Source of the DNA: Streptomyces mayonensis
GTDB lineage: Bacteria > Actinomycetota > Actinomycetes > Streptomycetales > Streptomycetaceae
Reading direction: 5' to 3'
Length of the DNA: 64,000 bases
NCBI RefSeq assembly: GCF_018982965.1
Contig: NZ_JACBYP010000018.1
Location: forward strand, 31,022 to 95,021
Under the pieces are notes generated by a model. It searched no databases and had not been told where the DNA came from. It was given only the letters and a program-made list of their open reading frames with translations. The translations under genes were made by a program, and so were the position numbers. Below, piece by piece: positions 53,867-62,922 of the stretch (its first letter is position 1; each line of letters starts with the position of its first letter).

Positions 53867-54799
53867 ATGCGCATGGGTGCCCAGAAGACCACCAAGCGGA
53901 TGCCGCGTGCGGTCCGTGAGCAGCAGATGCTGGACGCGGCCGTGAGCGTCTTCGGACGGCGCGGCTACATGGCGGCGTCGATGGACGAGATCGCCGAACT
54001 GGCGGGCGTCTCCAAGCCGCTGGTCTACCTCTACCTGAACTCGAAGGACGACCTCTTCACCGCCTGCATCCGCCGCGAGGCCCGCGCCCTCACCGAGGCG
54101 GTGCGGGCCGGTGTGCGTCCGGGGCTCTCCGCGGACGGGCAACTCTGGTCGGGCCTGCGGGCGTTCTTCACCCACACCGCCCACCACCCGGACGCCTGGC
54201 GGATGCTGCACCTGCACGCCCGTACGCACGGCGAGCGGTTCGCGGCCGAGGTCGCGGCGATGCGCGCGGACATCGTCGCGTTCGTGACGCAGCTCATCGC
54301 GGCGGCGGCCCGGGACGCGCACCAGGACCCGCACCTGCCCGAGGGAGAGGTCGCCGGGCTGGCCGAGGCGCTGGTCGGGGCCGCCGAGTCGCTGGCCGAC
54401 TGGGCGGGCGCCACCGAGGGCGTCACCGCGAAGCAGGCGGCGGCGACCCTGATGAACTTCGCCTGGGCGGGCCTGGGCGACCTGATGGCGGGGCGCCCCT
54501 GGTCGGCACCGGAGGACCCCGAGCCCGAGCCCGAGCCGGAGTCGGAGCCGGAGTCGGAGCCCGTGCGGGAGCCGGAGCCGGAGTCGGGGGCTGGGTCGGG
54601 GTCGGATCCAGAGCCGGAGCCGGGATCGGAGCCCCAGCCTCATCCGCAGCCCGGACCGGACCCTCACCTCCAGCCCGGACCGGACCTCCAGCCCGGACCG
54701 GACCCCCAGCCCGGACCGGACCCCCAGCCCGCCCCCCGATCGAACCCTCAGCCCGGCCCGCAGCCGGCGCACCGCCCCGTGGCTCAGGCCGCCGGGTAG
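53867..54799 (+). CDS. TetR regulator with long Pro-rich repeat tail
   Basis: 310 aa. TetR DNA-binding region at about 15-62 (MLDAAVSVFGRRGYMAASMD, KPLVYLYLNSKDDLF). After a helical ligand domain (~to 215) the last ~90 residues are low-complexity, with PEPEPESEPE and repeated QPGPDPQPGPDPQP units from tandem DNA repeats. ATG 53867 or 53873 is used; no clear ribosome binding site. It converges with the MaoC-like gene and probably controls the divergent lipid genes beyond. Confidence 0.8.
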   Translation: MRMGAQKTTKRMPRAVREQQMLDAAVSVFGRRGYMAASMDEIAELAGVSKPLVYLYLNSKDDLFTACIRREARALTEAVRAGVRPGLSADGQLWSGLRAFFTHTAHHPDAWRMLHLHARTHGERFAAEVAAMRADIVAFVTQLIAAAARDAHQDPHLPEGEVAGLAEALVGAAESLADWAGATEGVTAKQAAATLMNFAWAGLGDLMAGRPWSAPEDPEPEPEPESEPESEPVREPEPESGAGSGSDPEPEPGSEPQPHPQPGPDPHLQPGPDLQPGPDPQPGPDPQPAPRSNPQPGPQPAHRPVAQAAG

Positions 54800-55725
54800 G
54801 GGCCGACTCGGCCGGGCGCCCGGTAGGGCCCCACCTCGCCGGACACGTGCAGTCGCCGCCCGTCCCCGCCGCGCAGCTCGAACCGGCCGTCTCCGGCCCC
54901 GTACGTCACCGTCCCCGGCAGCAGCACCGGTGCCCGGAAGTCCGCCCGGACCACGGCCGCGTCCGGCGTCCCGTGTTCGGCCAGGCACCGGGCCACGGTC
55001 CACATGCCGTGCGCGACGGCCCGGGGGAAGCCGAACAGGCGGGCGGTGAGCGGGTGCAGGTGGATGGGGTTGCGGTCTCCGGACGCGGCGCCGTAGCGCC
55101 GCCCGACGTCACCGGCGAGCCGCCACTCGGCGAGGGCGGGCAGGGGCGCGGACGGTTCCGGCGTCTTCGCGGGCGCCTGCGGGGACGGGTGCGCGGCGTT
55201 GGTGCGGTGCCGGGCGAGGTACGTGCTGCGGGACTCCCACACGGGCGCCGCGCCGGGCCCGCCCGGCGTGCGGTCGGTGCCGCCGCCGGCGCGCAGTTCC
55301 GTGACCACCGACGCCTCGGTGCCCCGCCGGTGCGCGGTCAGGCCCTCGATGTGCACGGCGAGTTCGTACGTGCCCGTCGCGGGCATCGGGGCGCGGCGGG
55401 TGATGCTGATCGACGTGTGGACGAGGCCGAGCAGGGGCAGCGGGAAGCGCCGGCCGCTCATCAGGCGCATGGCCAGCGGGAAGGCCAGCACGTGCGGGTA
55501 GGTGACCGGGAGCGCGTCCGCGCCGGTCGCGAACCCGCAGGTCCTTTCGTACGCCGCCAGCCGCGCCAGGTCGATGCGCAGGCCGGGCAGGACAAGGCGG
55601 GCGCGGGGATAGTCGGCGTCGGGGCGGGGGCGTTTGAGGGGCGAGAGCAGGGCGCCGCGGGCGAGGAGCGGGGCGAGCGCGGGAGCGGTGGTGAGGGGCG
55701 TGGCGGCAGGGGTCGTCGTGGTCAT
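54784..55725 (-). CDS. MaoC-like dehydratase/hydratase
   Basis: 313 aa. The C-terminal hydratase motif is ASGDRNPIHLHPLTARLFGF, then AVAHGMW, as in MaoC and hydratase 2 enzymes; the N-terminal half is a second hot-dog-like domain. It should hydrate enoyl-CoA or enoyl-ACP. The ATG at 55725 overlaps the stop of the reductase gene by one base. With the reductase and thiolase it makes a beta-oxidation-like set. Confidence 0.85.
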   Translation of the reverse strand: MTTTTPAATPLTTAPALAPLLARGALLSPLKRPRPDADYPRARLVLPGLRIDLARLAAYERTCGFATGADALPVTYPHVLAFPLAMRLMSGRRFPLPLLGLVHTSISITRRAPMPATGTYELAVHIEGLTAHRRGTEASVVTELRAGGGTDRTPGGPGAAPVWESRSTYLARHRTNAAHPSPQAPAKTPEPSAPLPALAEWRLAGDVGRRYGAASGDRNPIHLHPLTARLFGFPRAVAHGMWTVARCLAEHGTPDAAVVRADFRAPVLLPGTVTYGAGDGRFELRGGDGRRLHVSGEVGPYRAPGRVGPYPAA

Positions 55726-57026
55726 CACGCCCCCAGCAGGCTCTGGCCGCAGACCCGGACGACCTGGCCGTTGACGGCGCCGGAGGCCGGGTGGGCGAGC
55801 CAGGCGGTGGTGCGGGCGACGTCGACGGGCAGGCCGCCCTGGGCGAGGGAGCTCATGCGGCGGCCGGCCTCGCGGATGAACAGGGGGACCGCCGCGGTCA
55901 TCTCCGTCTCGATGAAGCCCGGCGCCACCGCGTTGACCGTCACCCCGTGCTCGGCGAGCGCGCGCGGCGCGAGGGAGCGGACCAGGCCGACGACACCGGC
56001 CTTGCTGGCGCCGTAGTTGGTCTGGCCCGCGTTGCCCGCGAGCCCGGCGATCGACGCCGTGGCCACGATCCGGCCGCCCCGGTTGACGGCGCCCGCCGCG
56101 AGCAGCGCGTCGGTGGTGCGCAGGACGCTCGCGAGGTTGACGTCGAGGACGGAACTCCAGCGGGCGGCGTCCATGTTGACCAGGCGCCGGTCGCGGGTGA
56201 TACCGGCGTTGTGGATGAGGATGTCGAGTCCGCCGGGCACGGCGGCGGCGATGCGTTCGCCCGCGTCGGCCGCCGTGACGTCGAGGGCGAGGGCGGTGCC
56301 GCCGAGGCGTTCGGCGGCCCGGCGTGCCGCGTCGCCGGCCTGCGGAACGTCGAGGACGACGACCTGCGCGCCCTGCCCGGCCAGCGTCTCGGCGACGGCC
56401 GCGCCGATGCCGCGCGCGGCGCCGGTGACGAGGGCGGTGCGCCCGGCGAGCGGGAGTTCCCAGTCGTCCGGGGCGGTCACCGGGTCCGTCGCCGCCCGTA
56501 CCTCGATCACCTGTCCGCTGACGAAGGCGGAGGCGGGGGAGAGGAGGAAGCGGAGGGTGGACTCGGCGGCGCCGGCGTCCGCACCGGCGATCCGGACGAG
56601 GTTGACGGTCCTGCCCCGCCCGACCTCCTTGCCGAGTGAGCGCGTGAAGCCCTCCAACGCCTGCTGGGCGGCGGCCTGGTGGTGGTCGGCCGGGTCGAGC
56701 GGGGCGCCGAGCACCACGACGCGTCCGCCGGCCGTGACGGACCGCAGGACGGGGTGCAGGGCGGCGTGCACCTCGGCGAGCGTGTCGACGTCGCGTACGC
56801 CGGTGGCGTCGAGGACGACGGCGGCGGGCCGGCCGTTCTCGTCCGCGGGCAGGCCCGCGCGGGCCAGGACGGGGGCGAGGCCGAGGTCGGTCTTGCCCGC
56901 CGTGAGGTGGAGCAGACCGCCGTCGAGGGCGTCGCGCCGCAGCGGCGCGGGTTGCGGCAGGCCGAGCCGGCGGGTGAGGAAACGGCCGGGTGCGGTGCCG
57001 GTGAAGCTGAGATAGCGGTCGGCCAT
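55725..57026 (-). CDS. High-molecular-weight FabG-type (double-SDR) 3-oxoacyl reductase
   Basis: 433 aa. The C-terminal ~240 residues are a classical SDR: VTGAARGIGAAVAE, HNAGITRDR, and YGASKAG with the catalytic Tyr and Lys. The N-terminal ~190 residues form a degenerate Rossmann-like domain, as in the HMW-FabG/FabG4 group. It reduces 3-oxoacyl thioesters (or acts in reverse). ATG 57026 has GGGAG upstream. Divergent from the thiolase gene across paired operators. Confidence 0.9.
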   Translation of the reverse strand: MADRYLSFTGTAPGRFLTRRLGLPQPAPLRRDALDGGLLHLTAGKTDLGLAPVLARAGLPADENGRPAAVVLDATGVRDVDTLAEVHAALHPVLRSVTAGGRVVVLGAPLDPADHHQAAAQQALEGFTRSLGKEVGRGRTVNLVRIAGADAGAAESTLRFLLSPASAFVSGQVIEVRAATDPVTAPDDWELPLAGRTALVTGAARGIGAAVAETLAGQGAQVVVLDVPQAGDAARRAAERLGGTALALDVTAADAGERIAAAVPGGLDILIHNAGITRDRRLVNMDAARWSSVLDVNLASVLRTTDALLAAGAVNRGGRIVATASIAGLAGNAGQTNYGASKAGVVGLVRSLAPRALAEHGVTVNAVAPGFIETEMTAAVPLFIREAGRRMSSLAQGGLPVDVARTTAWLAHPASGAVNGQVVRVCGQSLLGA

Positions 57027-57069
57027 GTCGTGATCTCCCCAACAGCGGCTGTACGGTTGCCCAGATCTA

Positions 57070-57099
57070 CTTACTCTGGAGTAAGGTTACCGGAGGTAA
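57070..57099. promoter_or_regulatory. Paired TTAC...GTAA operators between divergent lipid genes
   Basis: CTTACTCTGGAGTAAG (57070-57085) and TTACCGGAGGTAA (57087-57099) are two adjacent palindromes sharing TTAC...GTAA ends. They lie between the reductase and thiolase starts, overlapping the region of likely promoters. The nearby TetR regulator is the most likely binder. Confidence 0.7.
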
Positions 57100-57129
57100 T
57101 CCTATGTCACGGGTGAGGAGCAGGTCGAG

Positions 57130-58473
57130 ATGAGCCCATCGGCACCGCGGTCGACGCGCCGCGTCGCGGTCATCGGCGGCGCACGCGTCCCCTTCGCCCG
57201 TTCCGACGGGCCCTACGCCACCGCCTCCAACCAGGAGATGCTCACCGCCGCCCTCGACGCCCTGGTCGACCGGTTCGGCCTCCAGGGTCCGGGCGCGGTC
57301 GGCGAGTTCGTGGCCGGCGCGGTCCTCAAGCACAGCCGCGACTTCAACCTCGCCCGCGAGACGGTCCTCGGCTCGGCCCTGGACCCGCGCACACCGGCGT
57401 ACGACATCCAGCAGGCCTGCGGCACCGGCCTCCAGGCCGTGATCGCCGCCGCCAACAAGATCACTCTCGGCCAGACGGAGTCGGCGGTCGCGGGCGGCGC
57501 CGACACGGCGAGCGACGCCCCGCTCGGCGTCAACGACCGTCTGCGCCGCATCCTCCTGGAGGCCCGCCGGGCGAAGTCCCCCGGCGGGCGCGCGAAGGCC
57601 CTCGCCGGGATCCGCCCGGGCCACCTGGTCCCCGACATCCCGCGCAACGCCGAACCGCGCACCGGGCTGTCGATGGGCGAGCACGCGGCGGTGACCGCCC
57701 GGGCCTGGGGCATCACCCGCGAGGACCAGGACGCGCTGGCGGTGACCAGCCACCGGCGGCTGGCGGCGGCCTACGAACGCGGCCTGTTCCAGGACCTGGT
57801 GGTCCCCTTCCGCGGCCTGGACCGCGACCAGAACCTGCGCCCCGGCTCGACGGCGGAGAAACTGGCCGCGCTGAAGCCGGTGTTCGGGCTCGACGGGCCC
57901 GACCCCACGATGACCGCGGGCAATTCGACGCCCCTCACGGACGGCGCGGCCACCGTGCTGCTGGCGAGCGAGGAGTGGGCCGAGGCCCGCGGCCTCGAGC
58001 CGCTCGCGTACCTCACGGCGTACGAGACGGCGGCCGTCGACTTCGTCGGCGGGGACGTGACGGGCGGCGGTGCGGCGCGCGATGGTGTGGCGGGCGGTGA
58101 CGCGGCCGGTGGTGCGGCCGGAGGCGGGGACGGACTGCTGATGGCCCCGGCGTACGCCGTCCCGCGGATGCTGGAGCGGGCCGGCCTCGGCATCGAGGAC
58201 TTCGACCTCGTCGAGATCCACGAGGCCTTCGCGTCCCAGGTCCTCGCGACGCTCGCCGCCTGGGAGAAGCTGGGCCTGGCCCCGGTGGACCGAGACCGTC
58301 TGAACGTGGCGGGCTCCTCCCTCGCCACCGGCCACCCCTTCGCCGCGACCGGCGCCCGGATCGTGGCGACGCTGGCCGCCCTGCTCGCCGAACGGAACGG
58401 ACCGGGGCGCGGACTCGTCTCCCTCTGTGCGGCGGGCGGCCAGGGTGTCACGGCGATACTGGAACGAACGTGA
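57130..58473 (+). CDS. Acetyl-CoA acetyltransferase (thiolase)
   Basis: 447 aa. Active-site Cys 97 in QQACGTGLQAV, a His in EIHEAFASQV, and the second Cys in SLCAAGGQGVTAI. This FadI/FadA-type thiolase cleaves or forms 3-ketoacyl-CoA. A Gly/Ala-rich insertion (GGDVTGGGAARDGVAGGDAA) lies at about residues 305-330. ATG 57130 is preceded by GAGGAG. Probably works with the divergent reductase and MaoC-like protein. Confidence 0.9.
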   Translation: MSPSAPRSTRRVAVIGGARVPFARSDGPYATASNQEMLTAALDALVDRFGLQGPGAVGEFVAGAVLKHSRDFNLARETVLGSALDPRTPAYDIQQACGTGLQAVIAAANKITLGQTESAVAGGADTASDAPLGVNDRLRRILLEARRAKSPGGRAKALAGIRPGHLVPDIPRNAEPRTGLSMGEHAAVTARAWGITREDQDALAVTSHRRLAAAYERGLFQDLVVPFRGLDRDQNLRPGSTAEKLAALKPVFGLDGPDPTMTAGNSTPLTDGAATVLLASEEWAEARGLEPLAYLTAYETAAVDFVGGDVTGGGAARDGVAGGDAAGGAAGGGDGLLMAPAYAVPRMLERAGLGIEDFDLVEIHEAFASQVLATLAAWEKLGLAPVDRDRLNVAGSSLATGHPFAATGARIVATLAALLAERNGPGRGLVSLCAAGGQGVTAILERT

Positions 58474-58747
58474 CCTACCCTCAGGTTTCCGTCGGGACTG
58501 CACACACCCGACGCGGGACCGCCCCCGAACGCGCACCAACTCCCCACTCCGGGGCCGTACGATCCCGAGACTGACCGCCGGTGACCCCTGTCCGCGGAGC
58601 CCGGCGATGAACGCCTCGGCGCGCGAGGCACGTACGTCATGCAGCAGAGCACAGCAGCGACAGCCGAAAGCTGTAAGCAGAGAGCTTGGGCAGAAGCGCA
58701 GTCCTTGCTGGAAGCCGTGTCCTCGCTGCACGTCCCAGGAGCCGCCC

Positions 58748-60715
58748 GTGTCCACCCCGCTTCCGTCCTTCGCCGCGTCCGCCGCCTACGCCGACTCGCC
58801 CGGCCCCACCATGGTGGCGCCCGAGACCCGGCGGCTGGACGGCGCGGTGCGGGAGGCATACGTACCGCCCTTCGCCCCGCCGGTGCACCGCGGGTCCCTC
58901 GCCGACCTGCCCTTCGACAACGCGGCCGCCGTACCGGACCAGGCGGTCCTCAGCCGCCGCTCGCCGGACGGGGACTGGTCCGAGGTGACGGCGGCCGAGT
59001 TCGCGGGGCAGGTCCTCGCGGTGGCCAAGGGCATGATCGCGGAGGGCCTGATGCCGGGCGACCGCGTCGCGATCATGGCGCGGACGACGTACGAGTGGAC
59101 CCTGCTCGACTTCGCCGCGTGGGCGGCCGGCCTGGTCACCGTCCCGATCTATCCGACCTCCTCCCTCTTCCAGACCCGCTGGATCCTCCAGGACTCCGGC
59201 GCCGTCACCCTGGTCACCGAGACCACCGCGCAGGCGGCCGCGCTCGGCCCCGAACTGGACCGCATACCCGACCTCAGGCACCTGTGGGTGATGGAGAAGG
59301 GCCACGTGGAGCGCCTGGCCGAACTGGGCGGACGGCTCCCGGACGCGGAGGTGGAGGTGCGCCGCGGCATGCTCGGCCCGAGCACCCTGGCCACCCTGAT
59401 CTACACCTCCGGCACCACCGGCCGCCCCAAGGGCTGCGTGCTGAGCCACGGGAACTTCTTCGCCGAGGTCGACAACGCGATCGAGCTGCTCTACCCCGTC
59501 TTCAAGGCGGAGACCGGCGAGGAGCCCTCGATCCTGCTCTTCCTGCCCATGTCGCACGTCTTCGGCCGCATGGTCGCCGTGGCCTGCGTCCGCGCCCGGG
59601 TCCGCCTGGGCCACGCGCCGAGCCTGAAGCCCGCCGACCTGCTTCCCGACCTGGCCGCCTTCCGCCCGACCTGCCTCCTGACCATCCCGTACATGCTGGA
59701 GAAGGTCTACAACAGCGCCCGCGCCAAGGCCGAGTCCGGCGGCCGGGCCGCCGCCTTCGACCGCGCCGCCTCCGTGGCGGTGCGCTACGGCGAGGCCAAG
59801 GAGGCCCGCCAGACCGGCACGGGCAACGGCCCCGGCCGCGGCCTGCGCGCCGCCCGCTCCCTCTACGACCCCCTCGTCTACCGCAAGATACGGAACGCGA
59901 TGGGCGGCCGGGTCAAGTACGCGATCTGCGGCGGCTCCCCGCTCGGCCGCCGCCTGGCCGCCTTCTACGCCGGAGCGGGCATCGACATCTTCGAGGGCTA
60001 CGGCCTCACCGAGACGACCGCGGCGGCCACCGTGACACCACCGCTCCAACCGCGCCTCGGCACCGTCGGCTGGCCCCTGCCCGGCACCCGCGTCCGCATC
60101 GCCGCCGACGGCGAGGTCCTCATCGCGGGCGACCAGGTCCTGCACGGCTACTGGGACCCCCAGGCGGGCGGTGTCGTCCCGGCCGCCCCCGACGGCTGGT
60201 TCGCCACCGGCGACATCGGCAGCCTGGACGACGAGGGCTACCTGACGATCACCGGCCGCAAGAAGGAACTGCTGATCACCGCGGGCGGCAAGAGCGTGGC
60301 CCCGGCCCCGCTGGAGAACTGGCTGCGCTCCCACCCCCTCGTCTCCCAGTGCATGGTCCTCGGCGACCGCCGCCCCTACGTATGCGCCCTGTTCACCCTC
60401 GACCCCGACGGCGTCAACCACTGGCGCCGCATGAACGGCAAGCACCCGGTGCCGCCGGAGCTGCTGACCGACGACGCGGACGTCCACGCGGTGCTCCAGC
60501 GCGCGGTCGACGAGGCCAACAAACTGGTCTCCCGACCGGAGTCCATCCGCCGCTTCGCCGTCCTGCCCAGGGACTTCACCGAGTGGGAGGGCCACCTGAC
60601 CCCCTCGATGAAGCTCCGGCGCGAGACGATCATGCGGGACTTCGCGGGAGTGGTGGAGGGCCTGTACGACGGACAGCCCGGTCCCGGGACCCCCGGCTTC
60701 AGCGGCGGGCGATGA
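58748..60715 (+). CDS. Long-chain acyl-CoA synthetase (AMP-forming)
   Basis: 655 aa. AMP-binding P-loop motif TLIYTSGTTGRPKGCVLSH, then EGYGLTETTAA and GWFATGDIG. FadD15-type enzyme that activates fatty acids through an acyl-adenylate. AGGAG six nt before GTG 58748 fixes the start; the upstream frame is not coding. Its 3' end overlaps the opposing methyltransferase by 17 bp. Confidence 0.9.
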   Translation: MSTPLPSFAASAAYADSPGPTMVAPETRRLDGAVREAYVPPFAPPVHRGSLADLPFDNAAAVPDQAVLSRRSPDGDWSEVTAAEFAGQVLAVAKGMIAEGLMPGDRVAIMARTTYEWTLLDFAAWAAGLVTVPIYPTSSLFQTRWILQDSGAVTLVTETTAQAAALGPELDRIPDLRHLWVMEKGHVERLAELGGRLPDAEVEVRRGMLGPSTLATLIYTSGTTGRPKGCVLSHGNFFAEVDNAIELLYPVFKAETGEEPSILLFLPMSHVFGRMVAVACVRARVRLGHAPSLKPADLLPDLAAFRPTCLLTIPYMLEKVYNSARAKAESGGRAAAFDRAASVAVRYGEAKEARQTGTGNGPGRGLRAARSLYDPLVYRKIRNAMGGRVKYAICGGSPLGRRLAAFYAGAGIDIFEGYGLTETTAAATVTPPLQPRLGTVGWPLPGTRVRIAADGEVLIAGDQVLHGYWDPQAGGVVPAAPDGWFATGDIGSLDDEGYLTITGRKKELLITAGGKSVAPAPLENWLRSHPLVSQCMVLGDRRPYVCALFTLDPDGVNHWRRMNGKHPVPPELLTDDADVHAVLQRAVDEANKLVSRPESIRRFAVLPRDFTEWEGHLTPSMKLRRETIMRDFAGVVEGLYDGQPGPGTPGFSGGR

Positions 60716-61340
60716 GGCAGGCCTGCGGGACCTGGGCCGAGGCGTCAGACTCCGGTATGCGCACGGTCCGCGACAGCACCGTGAACCCGGCCTCCTCCAG
60801 CAGCCGGGCCATCGGCTCCGGCCGCCGCCGCTCGAAGTCCAGGGCGACCGGGTGACCCCACGGGCGGTCGTGGTGCCGGGGCTCGTCCCCGACCTGGAAG
60901 CCGAGGAGCAGGTGCCCGCCCGGCGCCAGCACGCGCCGCACCTCCCCGAAGAGGTCCGGCAGCCGCTCCCACGGCGTGTGGATCGACGAGTACCAGGACA
61001 CGGCCCCCGCGAGCGCCCCGTCGGGCAGGTCCAGCTCCAGCATCGACCCCTGCTCGAACCGCAGCCCCGGGTTCTCGCGGCGGGCGATCTCCAGCATCGA
61101 GGCGGACAGGTCGAGCCCGAAGACCCGCAGGCCCAGCGCGGCCAGGTGCCCGGTGACCAGGCCGGGCCCGCACCCGAGGTCGGCCACCTGCCCGTCCGGC
61201 CCCACCAGCTCGGCGAAGGCACCGAGGAGCGCCCGGTCCAGCGGGGCGTCGGCGAGTACGGAGCGGAAGCGGTCGTGGTAGTCCTCGGCGACCGCGTCGT
61301 AGAAGGTCCGGGTGCTGGCCACGAAGGCGGGATCGGTCAT
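60699..61340 (-). CDS. SAM-dependent class I methyltransferase
   Basis: 213 aa. SAM-binding motif I VADLGCGPGLVTG, acidic motif II GLDLSASMLEIAR, and motif IV/post segments (LDLPDGALAG, VLAPGGHLLLGF). The substrate cannot be read. ATG 61340 is probably leaderless. A 29-bp tandem repeat lies just upstream. Confidence 0.85.
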   Translation of the reverse strand: MTDPAFVASTRTFYDAVAEDYHDRFRSVLADAPLDRALLGAFAELVGPDGQVADLGCGPGLVTGHLAALGLRVFGLDLSASMLEIARRENPGLRFEQGSMLELDLPDGALAGAVSWYSSIHTPWERLPDLFGEVRRVLAPGGHLLLGFQVGDEPRHHDRPWGHPVALDFERRRPEPMARLLEEAGFTVLSRTVRIPESDASAQVPQACLIARR

Positions 61341-61355
61341 GCCACGGACCCTAGC

Positions 61356-61413
61356 GACAGCCACTGACACCGGCGTGGGCCGGAGACAGCCACTGACTCC
61401 GGCGTGGGCCGGC
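61356..61413 (+). repeat. 29-bp tandem repeat, two copies
   Basis: Two adjacent 29-bp units starting GACAGCCACTGAC (61356-61384 and 61385-61413) with few mismatches, in the gap upstream of the methyltransferase gene. Confidence 0.85.
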
Positions 61414-61452
61414 GAAATCCGGGTGAACGCCGGTGAATCCCGCGAAAAGGGC

Positions 61453-61486
61453 AGGAGCCCCGTCGCCGGAACGGCGCGGGGCTCCT
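61453..61486 (-). terminator. Strong terminator downstream of the cold-shock gene
   Basis: AGGAGCCCCG and CGGGGCTCCT form a perfect 10-bp stem, with an inner CGCCGgaaCGGCG stem. It lies 17 bp after the stop of the cold-shock gene on the minus strand. Confidence 0.8.
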
Positions 61487-61502
61487 TGGGTACTGCTGTC
61501 AA

Positions 61503-61706
61503 TCAGACAGGAGTGACATTCTCCGCCTGCGGGCCCTTAGGACCCTGCGTGACGTCGAAGGACACCTGCTGGTTCTCCTCGAGGGACCGGAATCCGGTCG
61601 CGTTGATCGCGGAGTAGTGGACGAAGACGTCGGGGCCGCCGCCTTCCTGGGCGATGAAACCAAAGCCCTTTTCGGCGTTGAACCACTTCACGGTTCCGGT
61701 AGCCAT
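61503..61706 (-). CDS. Cold-shock domain protein
   Basis: 67 aa, typical length. RNP1 KGFGFI and RNP2 VFVHY bind single-stranded RNA and DNA. It begins [24 protein letters not shown] precedes ATG 61706. The upstream region is long, as expected for a cold-shock message leader. Confidence 0.95.
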   Translation of the reverse strand: MATGTVKWFNAEKGFGFIAQEGGGPDVFVHYSAINATGFRSLEENQQVSFDVTQGPKGPQAENVTPV

Positions 61707-61989
61707 AAGCCCTCCTTGGGCTCAAAGGGTTGCCCTGCTCCAGAACCAGCAAGTGTGAAGATGTTAAATTCCGCACAACTGCATACGCCTGAGAACGACG
61801 AGAGCCCGCGGTCACATGCTCCGCAGGCTCTGTACTGCAAGGGAAACCAAACTGCAACTTGCTGTGAGCCTAGCACGCAGGCCCCCCGGCGCAACAGAGG
61901 CCAAGATCACTTCACCCGAACGTTTGAACACCTGCGCCGTTCGGCTGACCCCGGGGGTCGAAGGCGGGCCGATACGCCGGGAGGTCTAG

Positions 61990-62847
<858 letters not shown>

Positions 62848-62922
62848 CACGCCCGGGGCACCCGCGGCGGCGGCCCACTACCCTGCTGGCACACACCGGC
62901 GTACGGGGGAGGGGTGGACGCC

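Noticed and set aside
55725..57042. Minus-strand frame that fuses the MaoC-like protein with a longer N-terminal extension across the reductase gene
   Set aside because: The extension is an out-of-frame read of the reductase gene; ATG 55725 with overlapping stop codon is the better start.
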